Source: Rhizomys pruinosus
Lineage: Eukaryota; Chordata; Mammalia; Rodentia; Spalacidae
Direction of reading: 5' to 3'
Assembly (NCBI GenBank): GCA_009823505.1
Contig: VZQC01012261.1
Span: 1,099,936-1,163,935 of the forward strand
Length of the DNA: 64,000 bases
A model generated the notes under the pieces. The model did not search any database. It saw only the letters and a program-made list of their open reading frames with translations, and had not been told where the DNA came from. Numbering within the stretch: position 1 is the stretch's first letter; each line of letters starts with the position of its first letter. A program made the position numbers and the translations under genes. Positions 1 to 10,524 of this stretch are shown in pieces.

Positions 1-719
1 AATTATATTACATAACCTTTATAACAAAACATGGTATGGCCACAAAAACAGACAGGTAGACCAATGAGACAGGGATGGTGGGAATGCAAACTAGCACAGC
101 ACTACAGAAATCAGTATGGAAGTTTCTCAAAAAAATTAAAAGTGGAACTAATCCTGCTACTTTTGAGTATGTAACATTAATATAACAGTTATATATCCCT
201 TTTAAATACTTGAAGGACTCCAAGTCAACATACCATAGAGATATTTGCACATCACAGTTTATTGCTGCATGATTCACCAAGATCAAGAAATGCAACCAAT
301 TTATATGCCCACTCACAAAAGAATGCATAAAGAAATGTGATACATATACACAATGGCATTTTATTCAGACATAAAGAAAAATGCAATTGGGTCTGGAGAG
401 ATGGCTCAGCTGTTAAAAGCATTGGCTGCTTCTGCAGAGGACCTGGTTTTAGTTCTGACCACCTACATAGTGGTTAACAATGGTCTATAACTCCAGGGGA
501 GATGACACCCTATTCTGGCCTCTATGGGCATTACACACATTGGTACGTTTATATACAATGCAGGCAAAACACATAATTAAAAATAAAAATTTTTAGTGAA
601 ATCATGACATCTGCGGGAAAATGGATGGAGCTGGAAACCAATATGTTAAGTGAAAAATAGCCAGATTCAGTAAAATAAATACTATAATCTTCTCACATGA
701 AGAACATAGATTTAAGATG
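1..719 (+). mobile_element. Old L1 fragment, ORF2 C-terminus and start of 3' UTR
   Basis: Reading the + strand gives degraded L1 ORF2 C-terminal peptide in several frames (for example KKCDTYTQWHF near 330, then AGKWMELE near 615). The continuity is broken by a B2 insertion at about 388-598 and by stops, so no protein can be made. It ends at a TG microsatellite. The match to the L1 family is clear from other ORF2 ends in this window; the left edge runs off the window. Confidence 0.8.
388..598 (+). mobile_element. B2 SINE, older type
   Basis: Starts with a B2-type head (TCTGGAGAGATGGCTCAGC), has a recognisable B-box region followed by 'ATAACTCCAGGGGAGATGACACCC', and ends in an A-rich tail. It sits inside ORF2 codons of the flanking L1, so it inserted after that L1. 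It lacks the 17-bp duplication seen in the younger B2s here. Confidence 0.8.
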
Positions 720-786
720 ATGTGTGTGTGTTCGTGTGTGTGTTGTGTGTGTGTGTGCGCGCGCGCGCGTGTGCGTGCGTTCGTGC

Positions 787-818
<32 letters not shown>
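720..818 (+). repeat. (TG)n microsatellite with GC interruptions
   Basis: About 100 bp of TG dinucleotides with a short CG/GC alternating core near 757-768. The alternating purine-pyrimidine run has Z-DNA potential. Long open frames on both strands here are repeat artefacts. Confidence 0.95.
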
Positions 819-1075
819 AAGTTACGGAGGTGATTCATTTGGTAAAGCACACAAGCATGAGGACCTGAGTGCAGGTCTCCTGCCCCCATGTAAAAAGCTG
901 GGCAGACAGTGTATGCCCTTAGTCCCAGTCCTGGGGAGGTAGGGTCAAAAGGAACCCTGGAGCATCATGGCCCACTAGCGTAGCCAAATCTGTAAGTTCC
1001 AGGTTCAGTGAGAGACCATACCCTACCCTCAAAATAAGATGGAAAGCAATTGATGAAGACGCCCAACACTGAATC
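819..1075 (+). mobile_element. RSINE1/B4-type SINE
   Basis: The tRNA-like head (AAAGCACACAAGCATGAGGACC) is followed by a B1-like body (TCCCAGTCCTGGGGAGGTAG, CAGTGAGAGACC) and 'AATAAGATGGAAAGCAATTG', the layout of the tRNA/B1 composite rodent SINEs. The first bases merge into the TG repeat. Confidence 0.7.
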
Positions 1076-1231
1076 ATGAGAGGAGAGTAAGAGAGCTTAA
1101 GGGAAGGGCTGAAAAGAGAGGGTTACAAAGTGCACAGAAATGAAAACAGAATGGGGTAAGAAAGGGAGCCAGCTAGAGGAGGGCCTGGAGCACAGGGTAA
1201 CAGCCCAGGACAAGGACGAATCAGAGCAAAG

Positions 1232-1486
1232 TATAACCGTGGCTGGAGAGATGGCCCAGCGGTTGAGAGCACCGACCGCTCTTGCAGAGGACCCGGGTTC
1301 GATCCCCAGCACCCATATGGCGGCCGAGAACCGAGCGGAACTCCAATTCCAGGAGAACTCCAGTTCCAGGGGAATCCGACACCCTCTTCTGACCTCCGCG
1401 GCATTGCACGACACGGGTGCACAAACCTGCGTGCAGACAGTACATTCATACACATACAGAAATAAATAAAAAATTTAAAAAAAAAT
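1232..1486 (+). mobile_element. B2 SINE, young subfamily with 17-bp duplication
   Basis: It has a clear pol III A-box region (TGGCCCAGCGG) and B box (GGTTCGATCCC), the tandem 17-mer AACTCCAATTCCAGGAG / AACTCCAGTTCCAGGGG, a lineage-specific tail with 'GCACGACACGGGTGCACA', and an AAATAAATAAA tail. No convincing target-site duplication could be seen because an L1 5' end begins directly after the tail. Confidence 0.9.
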
Positions 1487-1503
1487 TCCACAACCAGGCT
1501 TTT

Positions 1504-1516
1504 CCAAGATGGCGGC
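1504..1516 (+). promoter_or_regulatory. YY1-like site at the L1 5' end
   Basis: CCAAGATGGCGGC contains the YY1 core AAGATGGC. A YY1 site close to +1 is known for the human L1 promoter, where it directs transcription initiation. Here it lies a few bases from the apparent start of the 5' UTR. Binding is inferred only. Confidence 0.45.
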
Positions 1517-2172
1517 ACTCTAGACAGCTGGGGAGTCAGGGAGGGGGATTTAGGGGCCCTCAAGAGCCTTGAGAAGCTTCAGAGGTTGTCCGAGGACATT
1601 TGTATTCTTAGGGACTACATTTTGGCACTATAGACATCACCCGAGGGCGTCAGGAGACAACAGGGATATCCCCAATGTTGGCTGAGCCTTTCTCCTACTG
1701 AATCTTACCGAACCGTGGCACCTGGCCCTGGAGGATCTGCTGGTAGATTAAGGGTGGTGTACTATGGTTCCGTGAGTACATCTCACCTGGTAATTGGGGT
1801 TCACTCCACTTGGATGTGGGGAACTCCAGCTGCATTGTAGGGGAAGCATTGTGACTTTCCAGCCCACAGGACAGAGAGTGCCTGGGGCCCTTGGGGAGTG
1901 GGTTTCACAGGCCTGGGAGGTTTGGGCTGGTTTGGGTGTTGCATGGCTTGGTCCACTGGACAAACTGTTTGCTGGTTGGGTGAGGGGTATTGGTCTGTAC
2001 AGTATTAGGATAGTTGAGATTTTGGACTCTAAGGTATCCACACCTTTACATCAATTAAGATGTCAACAAATACCTGAAGAATATAACCAACATCAGTGTC
2101 AGCTCAATAAACACCTAAGCTTCACATTATAGAACCACTCCCAACAGAAGCTACCCAAATGTGTAAAGCTCA

Positions 2173-3228
2173 ATGAAACACTCAGGTGGATCTCCACCAA
2201 ACACTAATACCCCTATTCAAGTACCCTCTAATGAAGACCTCTTGGATATAACTCAGGATACAGATCTCAAAAGATCAATTATGAATATGGTTAGAGAAAT
2301 TAAGGAGTTGAAGGAATTTACAGAGCTTATAAACAAGGAAGTCTGGGACCTAAAAGAAGACAGGGAGAAATTGAAAGAGGACAACGATAAATTGTGGAAT
2401 AAAATTACAAAAGATACAGAAACAGTGAAGAAAATTCAAGTTGAAATGAAAAAAGAAATGCAACATTCCACTAACAACTTGGAAAGGATGGGAGAAACTG
2501 TTAATAGTAGAATGGATGAAGTAGAAAATAGAATATCAAGACTGGAAGACAATATTGAAGAATTGGATAAATCAAATCCAGTAAAGATTATGAAAAATTA
2601 AAAAAAAAACACAAGAATGGAATAACCAGGAACTATGGGATACTATGAAAAGACCAAACCTGTGAATTATAGGGATAAAAGAAGAAACTCACAGAGTAAC
2701 CATATGGCCCAGGTCTTGAACAAAATTTTAGAGGAAATTTTTCCCAAATTAAAGCAAAAGATGCCTATACAAGTATTAGAAGCATGTAGAACTGCAAGCA
2801 GACAGAACAAGGAAAGAAATTCTCCACACCATATCATAGTAAAAACACTAGATATTCAAAGCAAAGAAAGGATACTGAGGGCTGCAAAAGACAAACAAGT
2901 TACCTACAAAGGAAAACCTATCAGAATTATAGATGATTTCTCAATGTAGATGATAAAAGCCAGAAGAGCCTTGTCTAAAATATTCCTGGTTCTAAAAGAT
3001 TTTAGATGCCAACCCAGAGTACTTTATCCAGCAAAAATGTCTATTATAATTGAAGGAGAAACGAAAATGTTCCATGATATAAATAAGTTGAAAGAATTCC
3101 TCTCCAACAAGCCATGCCTGCAGAGAATACTTCAAGCAATACAAAGAGTGGAGAGCAGGGATGACTATAACCAAACAACACCAGAAAACAAATGGTACAG
3201 CCACTATGGAAATAAAAACCTAGGGTAA
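2173..3228 (+). pseudogene. L1 ORF1 (RNA-binding chaperone), three in-frame stops
   Basis: L1 ORF1p is the trimeric nucleic-acid-binding protein of the L1 ribonucleoprotein particle. The whole ORF1 runs in one frame, about 352 codons, with no net frameshift. An N-terminal region leads into a long charged coiled coil (KEIKELKE, residues ~35-140), then an RRM-like region beginning near 2635 (MGYYEKTKP), then a C-terminal domain with RCQPRVLYPAK near 3007. It is broken by stops at 2599, 2623 (just after an A-run) and 2947. The ATG at 2173 fits the family start. It cannot make full-length ORF1p, but retention of frame suggests a moderately recent copy. Confidence 0.85.
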
Positions 3229-3247
3229 GAATGTACTAGAAATCAAT

Positions 3248-3512
3248 ATGATTGAAAGCAACTTTTCTCTCAAAATAGTTTTAAATATCCATGGAACGAA
3301 TTCTCCATTTAAGAGACAGAGACTAGAAGAATGGATTAAGAAACAAAACACATCTTTTTTTTTTTTTTTTTTTGGTCTCCAAGAATATTACCTCACCTTT
3401 AAAGATAGATATTATCCCAAGGTGAAATAAGGGTAAAAAATAATACAAGTAAATGGCACTAAGAATGAAGGAGGAGTCACTACGCTAATACTAGATAAAA
3501 TAGAATTCAAGG
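3248..3512 (+). pseudogene. L1 ORF2 endonuclease N-terminus, truncated
   Basis: The frame after ORF1 matches the start of L1 ORF2 (apurinic-like endonuclease): NSPFKRQRLEEWIKKQ, then LQE-Y-LTFKDRYYPKVK. The stretch just before the catalytic LQE glutamate has become a T-run (3354-3373), reading as polyphenylalanine. A stop follows at 3428. Recognisable ORF2 text ends near 3512 where ERV-derived DNA begins. Non-functional. Confidence 0.75.
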
Positions 3513-3514
3513 CC

Positions 3515-5696
3515 TTTGGTTGTGTTTGTGTGGGGGATATTTGATCCCTAGGTGGAACATCTTTGGGGCAGGTGGACAGGCTTTTTGCCAAGCCTATGTG
3601 GTGTGTCTCTAAATATCTGGAGCTATTTAGTTGGCCAGAGCCAGCTCTGGGACTTGTATGATCACTTTAAGGTTTTTATTTTGTGATGATGTGTTTTGAG
3701 GGAACTGTCCCGTTTGGCTGGATGGACATAAATATTGCAAAGTTTAGTAGAAAATAAGAGACTTGTACTCGATTGAAGTAGTTAATGTTTCTAGAGTAGA
3801 ATGGTATAAACATTAAAGCCAGTTTACTAATGGTCTAAATGGGATTACAACCACATGGGTTTGTGGTTGGTTTTCGGTCCATTCCTGGCTTGTACTGGAC
3901 TTCCAGTTGAAGATTTGGATTAAAGGGGCCTAGACAAGTAATGGGTTGCCTTTCACTACTGAAAGATATTTTTTTGGCCTCTATTATGCAAGTGTTACTT
4001 TTGATATCTGTTCTGCCTATTTCAAGGTAACTTGACTCAAGAAAAGCTAGGTTTACTTCCCTGAACTCACAGCATGTACCCCAGAGGGGCACAGTTTGGA
4101 CAGACTTGGTAAATTTTTCAGCTTAATTCTGGTCAACAGGTATGTTCCCTGATATTGGAAAACTACAAACCAGGATATGGGGTTTCAGAAAGTAAAGAGA
4201 CTACTTAGGTTTGTAGTAAATCATTTATATTTAAGATATCCCTAAAATTGTTTAAATTTCTCTTTTTAGCTTTCCCTGCTTATCCTGTGATGTTAAATTT
4301 CTTTCAGTCCATGTTTATGGAAGGCTTTTTAAACTTTTCTTCAAGCTCTATCTAAATATGATGCAGTAATTTAAAGTATCAGATTGGTGTAACTTATCTT
4401 TTTTGGATGCTTAATTAATGCCCATACCTAAGGCCCATATCAACTTGGCCAAGGGATTTAAAGGGAAATTTTGTTCCATGCCCTCTGAGGTCAATTGGTC
4501 CCAGGGGGTTTTGTATGGGGGTGTCTCTTAAAATGTTGTGCAATTGTGAGTCACCAGGCTTCCTGTGCAGGGAGGTCTTGGAGATCCACTGACAGAACCT
4601 AGCCAGTGTCCAGTCTATAAAGAGGAAGCTCAATGTAGAGGAAAGTCGTCTTATGCTCCAAAGGGAAGCCCAGTCTAGCAAAACCTAAGTTTGTCCTCGG
4701 TAGATGGAACTGGTTAAGAATGGCCAGAAGGATTCAGGTGCTCCCCCTACCCCACCCTCCCCCCCAAAACACTTGAGTGCCCCCCAAAGACCAGAACCTC
4801 AAATGACTTTGAGAAAACAAAGTTTGGTTAATCTGGTCTAACTGTGTGACTTAAGCACCCCAAAAGAAAGTATAACCGAAAGATAAATAGTCAATATATT
4901 TCTTTTAAAACCTGAAAAATGATGCCTCCACATATTGGGCATAAAGTTATATGAAATAACGTTAAACAGACATAAAAACCTTAGATCTTGGCCTCGATTA
5001 ACAGAGTGGTCACCTGCAGCCAAAGGACAAGTCCACTACTGTTGTTAATTAATGCTTAATAATAAAATTGTCTCTTCCTAGCAACTATCTAAGTGGAAAC
5101 TCATATCCTGACAATAAAAAGCCTGAAAAGCAGATCCTTAGTCCAGACATCATGGCCAAATGAACAGAAGGAGAAACCTAGTAAATTGGTGCTTTGAAAC
5201 CCCTGGTCAAGAAATTCTAATGGATTTTTAAGTTGGACATTGGAATTCAGCCTGTTCTTCTGGTCCCTTGCCTAGATCATGTACCTAACCTAGATCATGT
5301 ACCTAACCTAGATCATGTACCTAACCTAGATCATGTACCTAACCTAGATCATGTACTAACTACTCCTGCCTTCATTTCCCTTTCACAGGCACTAGTCAAT
5401 GATTTTTTTTCCTCTGTAGTTATGCTTGGGGGTCTTTAGATAGACCCTCTGAACAGGGGCTACCCAAGTTGCCATACCCAATGTCCCTTTTCAGCATGGA
5501 AAAAGTCAGAGCAGTCGCCATCCAGATTGATTTCCCTTCTGGGGATTGGGGTGACTCTTTTCAGAGGGTAACATAACTAGAAATTGATTATGCAGTTTAG
5601 GGATGAGACAACCCCCCCCCCAAATTAACCAGATTCTTTTTCAGCTGAGAACTCAAAACTTCCTGGACTAGCCAGCAAATACATATCCTGGTAGCT
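3515..5696 (+). mobile_element. ERV internal fragment, same family as the 32.5-37.2 kb provirus
   Basis: Collinear with the reverse complement of about 33,480-35,900 in the provirus: for example CTGTCCC near 3707, AATGTCCCTTTTCAGCATGGA at 5480, and the segment with 'GGAGGTCTTGGAGATCCACT' near 4571. No LTR is visible at either end. Several minus-strand frames here are not recognisable proteins. It sits directly after the truncated L1 ORF2, so either it inserted and took the rest of the L1, or recombination joined them. The left boundary is approximate. Confidence 0.65.
5272..5357 (+). repeat. 18-bp tandem repeat, ~4.8 copies
   Basis: CTAGATCATGTACCTAAC repeated almost perfectly inside the ERV fragment. 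The equivalent provirus region near 33,810 has a single 'AGGTACATTTTTAGACAGGGA', so this expansion happened after the copies separated. Confidence 0.95.
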
Positions 5697-5929
5697 CTGA
5701 AAGTTCAGGAACAGTAGAAAGAAAAGAAAGAGAAGGGAAAAAAAGAGAAGTACATACCAAGCTCCACAGACTGATTCTTATTTCACCAGAATAAGAAATG
5801 GAAATTCCCCCATTTTTTGTTCTTGTTGCTTTGTTTTGTTATTATTATTTTGTATTGTTTCCATTTTCCTATGAAAAGAAAAAAATAAAGAAAAAATGTG
5901 AAGAAAAAATTCCACAATGAGGAATTAGA
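5697..5929. other. Purine- and AT-rich low-complexity stretch, no gene seen
   Basis: Contains GAAAG runs, a TTATTATTATTTTG run and an AAAAAATAAAG run. No ORF or known element recognised. Confidence 0.5.
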
Positions 5930-7560
5930 CAGGGAGAGAGGAGTGATAAATAATGCCTACCTAGTGTAAAAAAAAACCTACTAGCAAATTACACATAAAA
6001 TATCTCTAAATGAGTCCATCTGCAATAGCTGAAGGCTACATGACAAGACAAAAGAAACCTTCCTTTGAGTTGGCCAGGGTAGTCCAAGAGACTCCCAAAA
6101 TTACACAAGCTATTTCCACAGCCCTTGATTGCCTCCCAGAACCTGATCGTAAGACACTATTGTTGAAGACAGGACATACTTCAGACATAGGATTTGGTTC
6201 AATGGAGCTGGAACTGACCTGCAAGCCACTTCCCCTGAAGGCTGGTTGTCATGGCTTTGAAGAGCACTGTGCAGGATGCTAATGGAGAACACCCAGCTTC
6301 AAGGCCTAATAACCACTCAATGACCAGCAAAGCCGATGACATTGGGGCAGTAGTGACATATTTATCTTGGGAGTAATCAACCTAATGGGACTTAAAGTCC
6401 ACTCAATGAGAGAGAACTCCTGTGTGGTAATGCAAGCATAGCAAAACACACATGGCTGGAGAGGTCATAGATCTCAGAGGAAACCCCAAGGCTGTCACAG
6501 CCCTAGACAAAAGTAATTCCTTACTAAGTGCAAAATATGTATCCTTATATTTACAGACAAGTAACCCAGTAACCACTCATCAAAGAAATTTCTTTTGCAA
6601 CAGATGGTGACTATTACAGAGTTCCACAACTGGCCACACACAGACATTATCTGTGAATTGCCCCAGCCTAAGTGTCATGTCTACAATGCAACCTCTACAC
6701 CTAAGGCTCACAAACACAGAACAAGGGGTAAAGAGAACATTAATGCATCTCTCAGCTCCCGTCAATGAAGTTTCCTCATGCAACAGAGGGCCAGGAACAC
6801 AAAAGGTCACAAATGGCCAAAGCATAGAGAGTAAGAGTCTGCAGAGAGTGGGTCCTTGGACAGGACTCCTATATTAACCCCACCTACCTAAGGCTCAGGG
6901 AACATCACAGAACAAAGGGCGGAAAGATGGTAAGAGCCAGGCAGGAGGGGCATGACTATATGAAAATGGAATCTCTAGGCTCCTGGGCCCCTGCTCATAT
7001 GAACCTACAGCAATGGTGTCAGCATGCATAAGAGCCATGCAAACTCAAGCTGACAAAAACTCAGTACAGAGCTGTGGAAATAGGCAGCAGGCTCCAATCT
7101 TAATCGAGGAAGTATTGGCAGCTGAGAACTTCTGGGTGAGGAAAAGCTGATCTTCTTAAATAAAGGGATTCTAGATAGGCTGACCATACCCCAGTAGATG
7201 AACTTGCACTGAGGGATGTCTGCAGACATGAACTTGACATGATAGACCCTAACACAAATGACAGAATACATGAATTCCAGTGGGTGGGCTAGGGGAGGGT
7301 GCCAGTGGGTGGGCTAGGGGAGGGTGCCAGTGGGTGGGCTGGGGGAGGGTGCCAGAGGGTGGGCTGGGGGAGGGTACCAGTGGGTGGGCTGGGGGAGGGG
7401 GCCAATGGGTGGGCTGGGGGAGGGGGCCAATGGGTGGGCTGGGGGAGGGTACCAGTGGGTGGGCTGGGGGAGGGGGCCAGTGGGGAAGGGCATCTAAAGA
7501 TGATTAAGACATGATGTATGAAATACACAAAAATTCAATAAAAATTTACAAAAATATTCC
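5930..7560 (+). mobile_element. L1 (Lx-type) 3' UTR and poly(A) end
   Basis: Shares layout with the L1 3' UTRs at 43.95-45.09 kb (+) and 57.3-59.1 kb (-): text such as CCTCCCAGAACCTGATCGTAAG near 6134, TTCCACAACTGGCCACACACA near 6622 and the ACAGAATACATGAATTCCAG terminal block. It ends with CAATAAAAATT and an A-rich tail. The ORF2 that should precede it is absent. No coding sequence. Confidence 0.75.
7272..7487 (+). repeat. 25-bp G-rich minisatellite in an L1 3' UTR, ~8.6 copies
   Basis: The unit is GCCAGTGGGTGGGCTGGGGG + AGGGT with minor variants. It lies at the G-rich tract that other L1 3' ends here carry as a simple G-rich run. Every unit has four G-runs spaced for a G-quadruplex on the L1 sense strand. 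All open frames over it are repeat artefacts. Confidence 0.95.
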
Positions 7561-7739
7561 ACAATGAAGACTATTACTTTGTATGCCAACATAAAATAAT
7601 TACTGTAAAATTTAAAGAAAGAAAATGAAGTAAAATGAATTGTGATATCAAAGACAGGTTTAACTAAGTCAGCATTTTGCCTCCTTCATTTCTAACTCTC
7701 ATAGGATATTCCTAATTTACCATAATTTTAGTATAGTTG

Positions 7740-7798
7740 ACACACACACACACATACACACACACACATACACACACACACACGCACACACACGTGCA
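7740..7798 (+). repeat. (CA)n microsatellite
   Basis: About 60 bp of CA with TA interruptions, ending CACGTGCATATG. Confidence 0.95.
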
Positions 7799-7899
7799 TA
7801 TGTTGAAGCAGTACAGATTGGAGGGAACTACAACAGAAGAAGAACTGGGACAGGGACCGACTGAAACAGTAAAGTTCCCCCAAGGACAATAATCCTCTG

Positions 7900-8066
7900 C
7901 TCTGAAAAACTTTGAAAAGAATCATAAAAAGATACAGGATAGGAATGGCAGGATGCATGAACTAGGGTGGGGTGGGGGACATAGAAGGGGAGATGAGTCT
8001 AGATTGGACTGAGAAACAATGCATGAAATGCACATAACTTCAATAAAAATGTTAAAAAAGAAAAGT
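7900..8066 (+). mobile_element. L1 3' end with G-rich tract and poly(A)
   Basis: GGATGCATGAACTAGGGTGG, a G-rich run, ATGAAATGCACATAACTTCA and AATAAAAATG match the 3' termini at 26.7-26.85 kb and 32.7-32.83 kb. The element is probably 5'-truncated; its left limit is unclear and may reach the CA repeat. Confidence 0.65.
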
Positions 8067-9164
8067 AATGTGTAATCTCTCTCTTTCAGAATTTCTTTCA
8101 ATAATCAACAAAAGTTGTTTTTAAGTCTCCTCTGTGCTCTGCATTAGTTCAATATAGCACATTAGCTACTGCACTTACTGCACAAAATAATCACCTCTTA
8201 CTTGTGAGAAAATCCTGCTTAGAGAAATTTGTTAACTTTTTTGACTGCTAACCATGGACTCTTAACCCCTGCATTTCATTTATTCTTAGGGTCATAGAAT
8301 CACTGAAGGATTTTAAAGAGAGAACTGATGTTATCACGTTGTTTTTAGAAAGATTGTACTGGTTGAGACTAGACAGAGGAGAAATGAGAAAAGAGCAGAC
8401 TAAGAAATTAGGAACAAGAGAAACTTAGCAAGGAACACCCGAGTGTTTCCTGGGACGTGGACACTGGATTGAAAACTCTATGGACTACAACAAGAATGGA
8501 GAGTGGAAAACATCATTTCATTAGGACTGAAGCCTAGGAGAGAGCTTGAAAACTTGAAACTGGGTGTGTGGCCAAGGAGGTAGAGAGAACCTGGGAGGGG
8601 AGGAAAAGGAAGCTGAGTCTTGGACATGTGGAGTTTGGCATTCCACCACTGCGTGTTTAAGGAAAGTGTCCGGTTAACAGTTCACTCTTTTCACCTGGAG
8701 TCCAGGTTAAGAGGTTAGGTCTAGAGAGGCAAATCTGAAGATTATCATAATGTAGACGGTGAGAACAAGAGATCATTCTGGAAGAAGGTACAAACAGGAC
8801 GAGAAGGCCCAGCACAAATCTCTGATGAAACAAAACAAACGTTAATGAAATAAAGCCATATAAAAGACACAGGCCAAAGGGAACCCACCAAGAAAATGAT
8901 AAGCCAGGGAGACAGAAAACAGCAGGGACAGAGGGGTGGGGGCAAAGACGCTTCCAGGATGAGGTTCAGAAGAGAGGCGTGGCAACTGCAGTGGCTGCTG
9001 TGTGTTACTGAGGGATCAAAGGAGGGAGAGACAGGGCAGCGAAGTGGTGGGCAGAAACTGGAATTCAGTCTTCTCAGTTACTAAAGGGACACACAGTAGC
9101 ATGCAAGTCCTTACTCAAATTGTAGAAAAAAAAACTGTGCATCTTCCCCTTGAATGAGTATTAT
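8067..9164. other. Unassigned, apparently single-copy sequence
   Basis: No repeat, ORF over 70 codons with recognisable content, or RNA gene is seen. Purine-rich stretch around 8580-8620. Some of it may be an old repeat too decayed to name. Confidence 0.5.
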
Positions 9165-9437
9165 AATTACCTTTATTATTCTTATTAATTTTATTTATTT
9201 CTGTATGTGTATGAATGTACTGTCTGCATGCAAGTCTGTGCACCCGTGTTGTGTAATGCCGCGGAGGTCAGGAGAGGGTCTCGGATTCCCCTGGAACTGG
9301 AGTTCTCCTGGAATTGGAGTTTCAGACGGCTCTCGGCTGCCATGTGGGTGCTGGGGATCGAACCCGGGTCCTCTGTAAGAGCAATCGGCGCTAACTGCTA
9401 GGCCATCTCTCCAGCCCCCAATTACCTTTATTATTCT
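9165..9437 (-). mobile_element. B2 SINE with perfect 18-bp target-site duplication
   Basis: A young antisense B2 (9183-9419) with the 17-bp duplication and intact B box. AATTACCTTTATTATTCT occurs at 9165-9182 and again at 9420-9437, exactly flanking it. A perfect duplication marks a recent retrotransposition. Confidence 0.97.
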
Positions 9438-10520
9438 AAGTGAGTTGTGTAGACTCTAAAATTAATGAATATTAGTTCTCCGATAGGCTTTTATTTTTTT
9501 TCCTGGAGGCAATTTGATTCTCGTTTTGAAATCTGGCTTGTTTGATTCAAACTTGATAATATTTTGATAAAAGCTGTATTTGATTTTGAGATATTAAGAG
9601 AGTTGCATTTCTTTACAGGCACTCTCTGATGAACACAGCAAAGAAAGAGATGGTAAGTGCCCTGATCTGTGTTTCCCTGTTTATAAATGCTGTTTGAAGA
9701 GCCTAGCTTAGCTGCTATAATTTAACCATGCCATGAGTATTGCTAAATCACTGAAAGGAAGTTGATGGTGATGGTTTGGTGTTAAATCAGGATATGCTCA
9801 CATTGTGAACACTGAGTCAGTTCACTTTATTTTATAAACCTCATGCCATTATGATGTGTGTTTATCCCATTTGATAAAGTCAGTTTCACAGAGAAAGTGC
9901 TTTGTATAGCTAGTCTTTATCCTAAATATGTTATAGATTAAGAATAAATAGACGTTTACATACCTCTTGAGAAGGAGGCCTGTGTGAGAATAGGAATTGT
10001 TATTTAGATGGCTTTTGTGTCCTGGCTTACCGAATTTCTTATATAATGCCTCAGCAGATAGAGTAGCAGTTAATGTCTCCCTGAATCACTTCTTTTCCCC
10101 ACCCTTTAGTAGCTCTTGTTTTAGGCTTGTTTTGGGCAGTGATTCCAGATCAATATCCTAAAGTCCTCTCTCATCATCTTTATATGCTCATTTACATTCT
10201 TTAACAGAAAAGCCCCACTTCAAAGCCCTAGGTGTGATTCCATTACATTCACTTTTCGTAGCTTCAAGATTATGGGTTTCTGGATTGAGTTATGTGAAAG
10301 TTAAAGTCCCTTTCTCTGATTTCTTAGCATTAAAGTGTGATTTTTAAAAATAATTGTATCAAATAATGCCTATAAAATGATCTCTAATCAGGAACCATCA
10401 TTATTTCTATTTTTATATACTCATTTTTCTGTCATCTACTGACAACCAATTTTAGCCCAGTATTAAAAATTCAGGAGCTCAGCTTTGGCTCCTATTAGTA
10501 TGGCATCTGGTCTCTGGGAT
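9438..10520. other. Unassigned AT-rich sequence
   Basis: No transposon recognised. Contains the candidate microexon listed separately; otherwise nothing supportable. Confidence 0.5.
9619..9652 (+). other. Candidate 34-nt microexon
   Basis: A pyrimidine-rich acceptor, TTGCATTTCTTTACAG, ends at 9618 and a consensus donor, GTAAGTGC, starts at 9653. In one phase the interval reads ALSDEHSKERD, a hydrophilic peptide without stops. I do not recognise the gene. The length is not a multiple of three. Chance splice-site pairs are common in introns, so this is only a lead; it lies in unique, non-repeat DNA, which keeps it alive. Confidence 0.25.
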
Positions 10521-10524
10521 CAGT

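Larger units (their letters stand above)
1495..3512 (+). mobile_element. L1 5' portion: 5' UTR, ORF1 and start of ORF2
   Basis: About 680 bp of non-repetitive 5' UTR begins with a CCAAGATGGCGGC motif, followed by full-span ORF1 (2173-3228) and the first ~265 bp of ORF2. ORF2 then stops abruptly at an ERV-derived segment, so the rest of this L1 is missing. The 5' UTR differs completely from the monomeric 5' UTR of the antisense L1 at 52.8-53.5 kb. Confidence 0.85.

Noticed and set aside
602..942. Open frames of 72-95 codons on both strands
   Set aside because: They are generated by the TG/CA microsatellite at 720-818 (His-Thr or Val-Cys runs).
1097..1563. Minus frames of 118 and 146 codons with repeated peptide LEFSWNWSS
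   Set aside because: They are the antisense of a B2 SINE; the same peptide recurs at every B2 (9.2, 24.3, 42.7, 46.2, 48.8 kb).
5272..5357. CRISPR-like array
   Set aside because: Direct 18-bp repeats without spacers, in a rodent genome; ordinary tandem repeat. The same applies to 16,985-17,083 and 45,419-45,670.
7280..7528. Gly/Trp- and Pro/Ser-rich frames of 71-79 codons
   Set aside because: The 25-bp minisatellite is open in several frames on both strands at once, a sign of repeat structure rather than selection.
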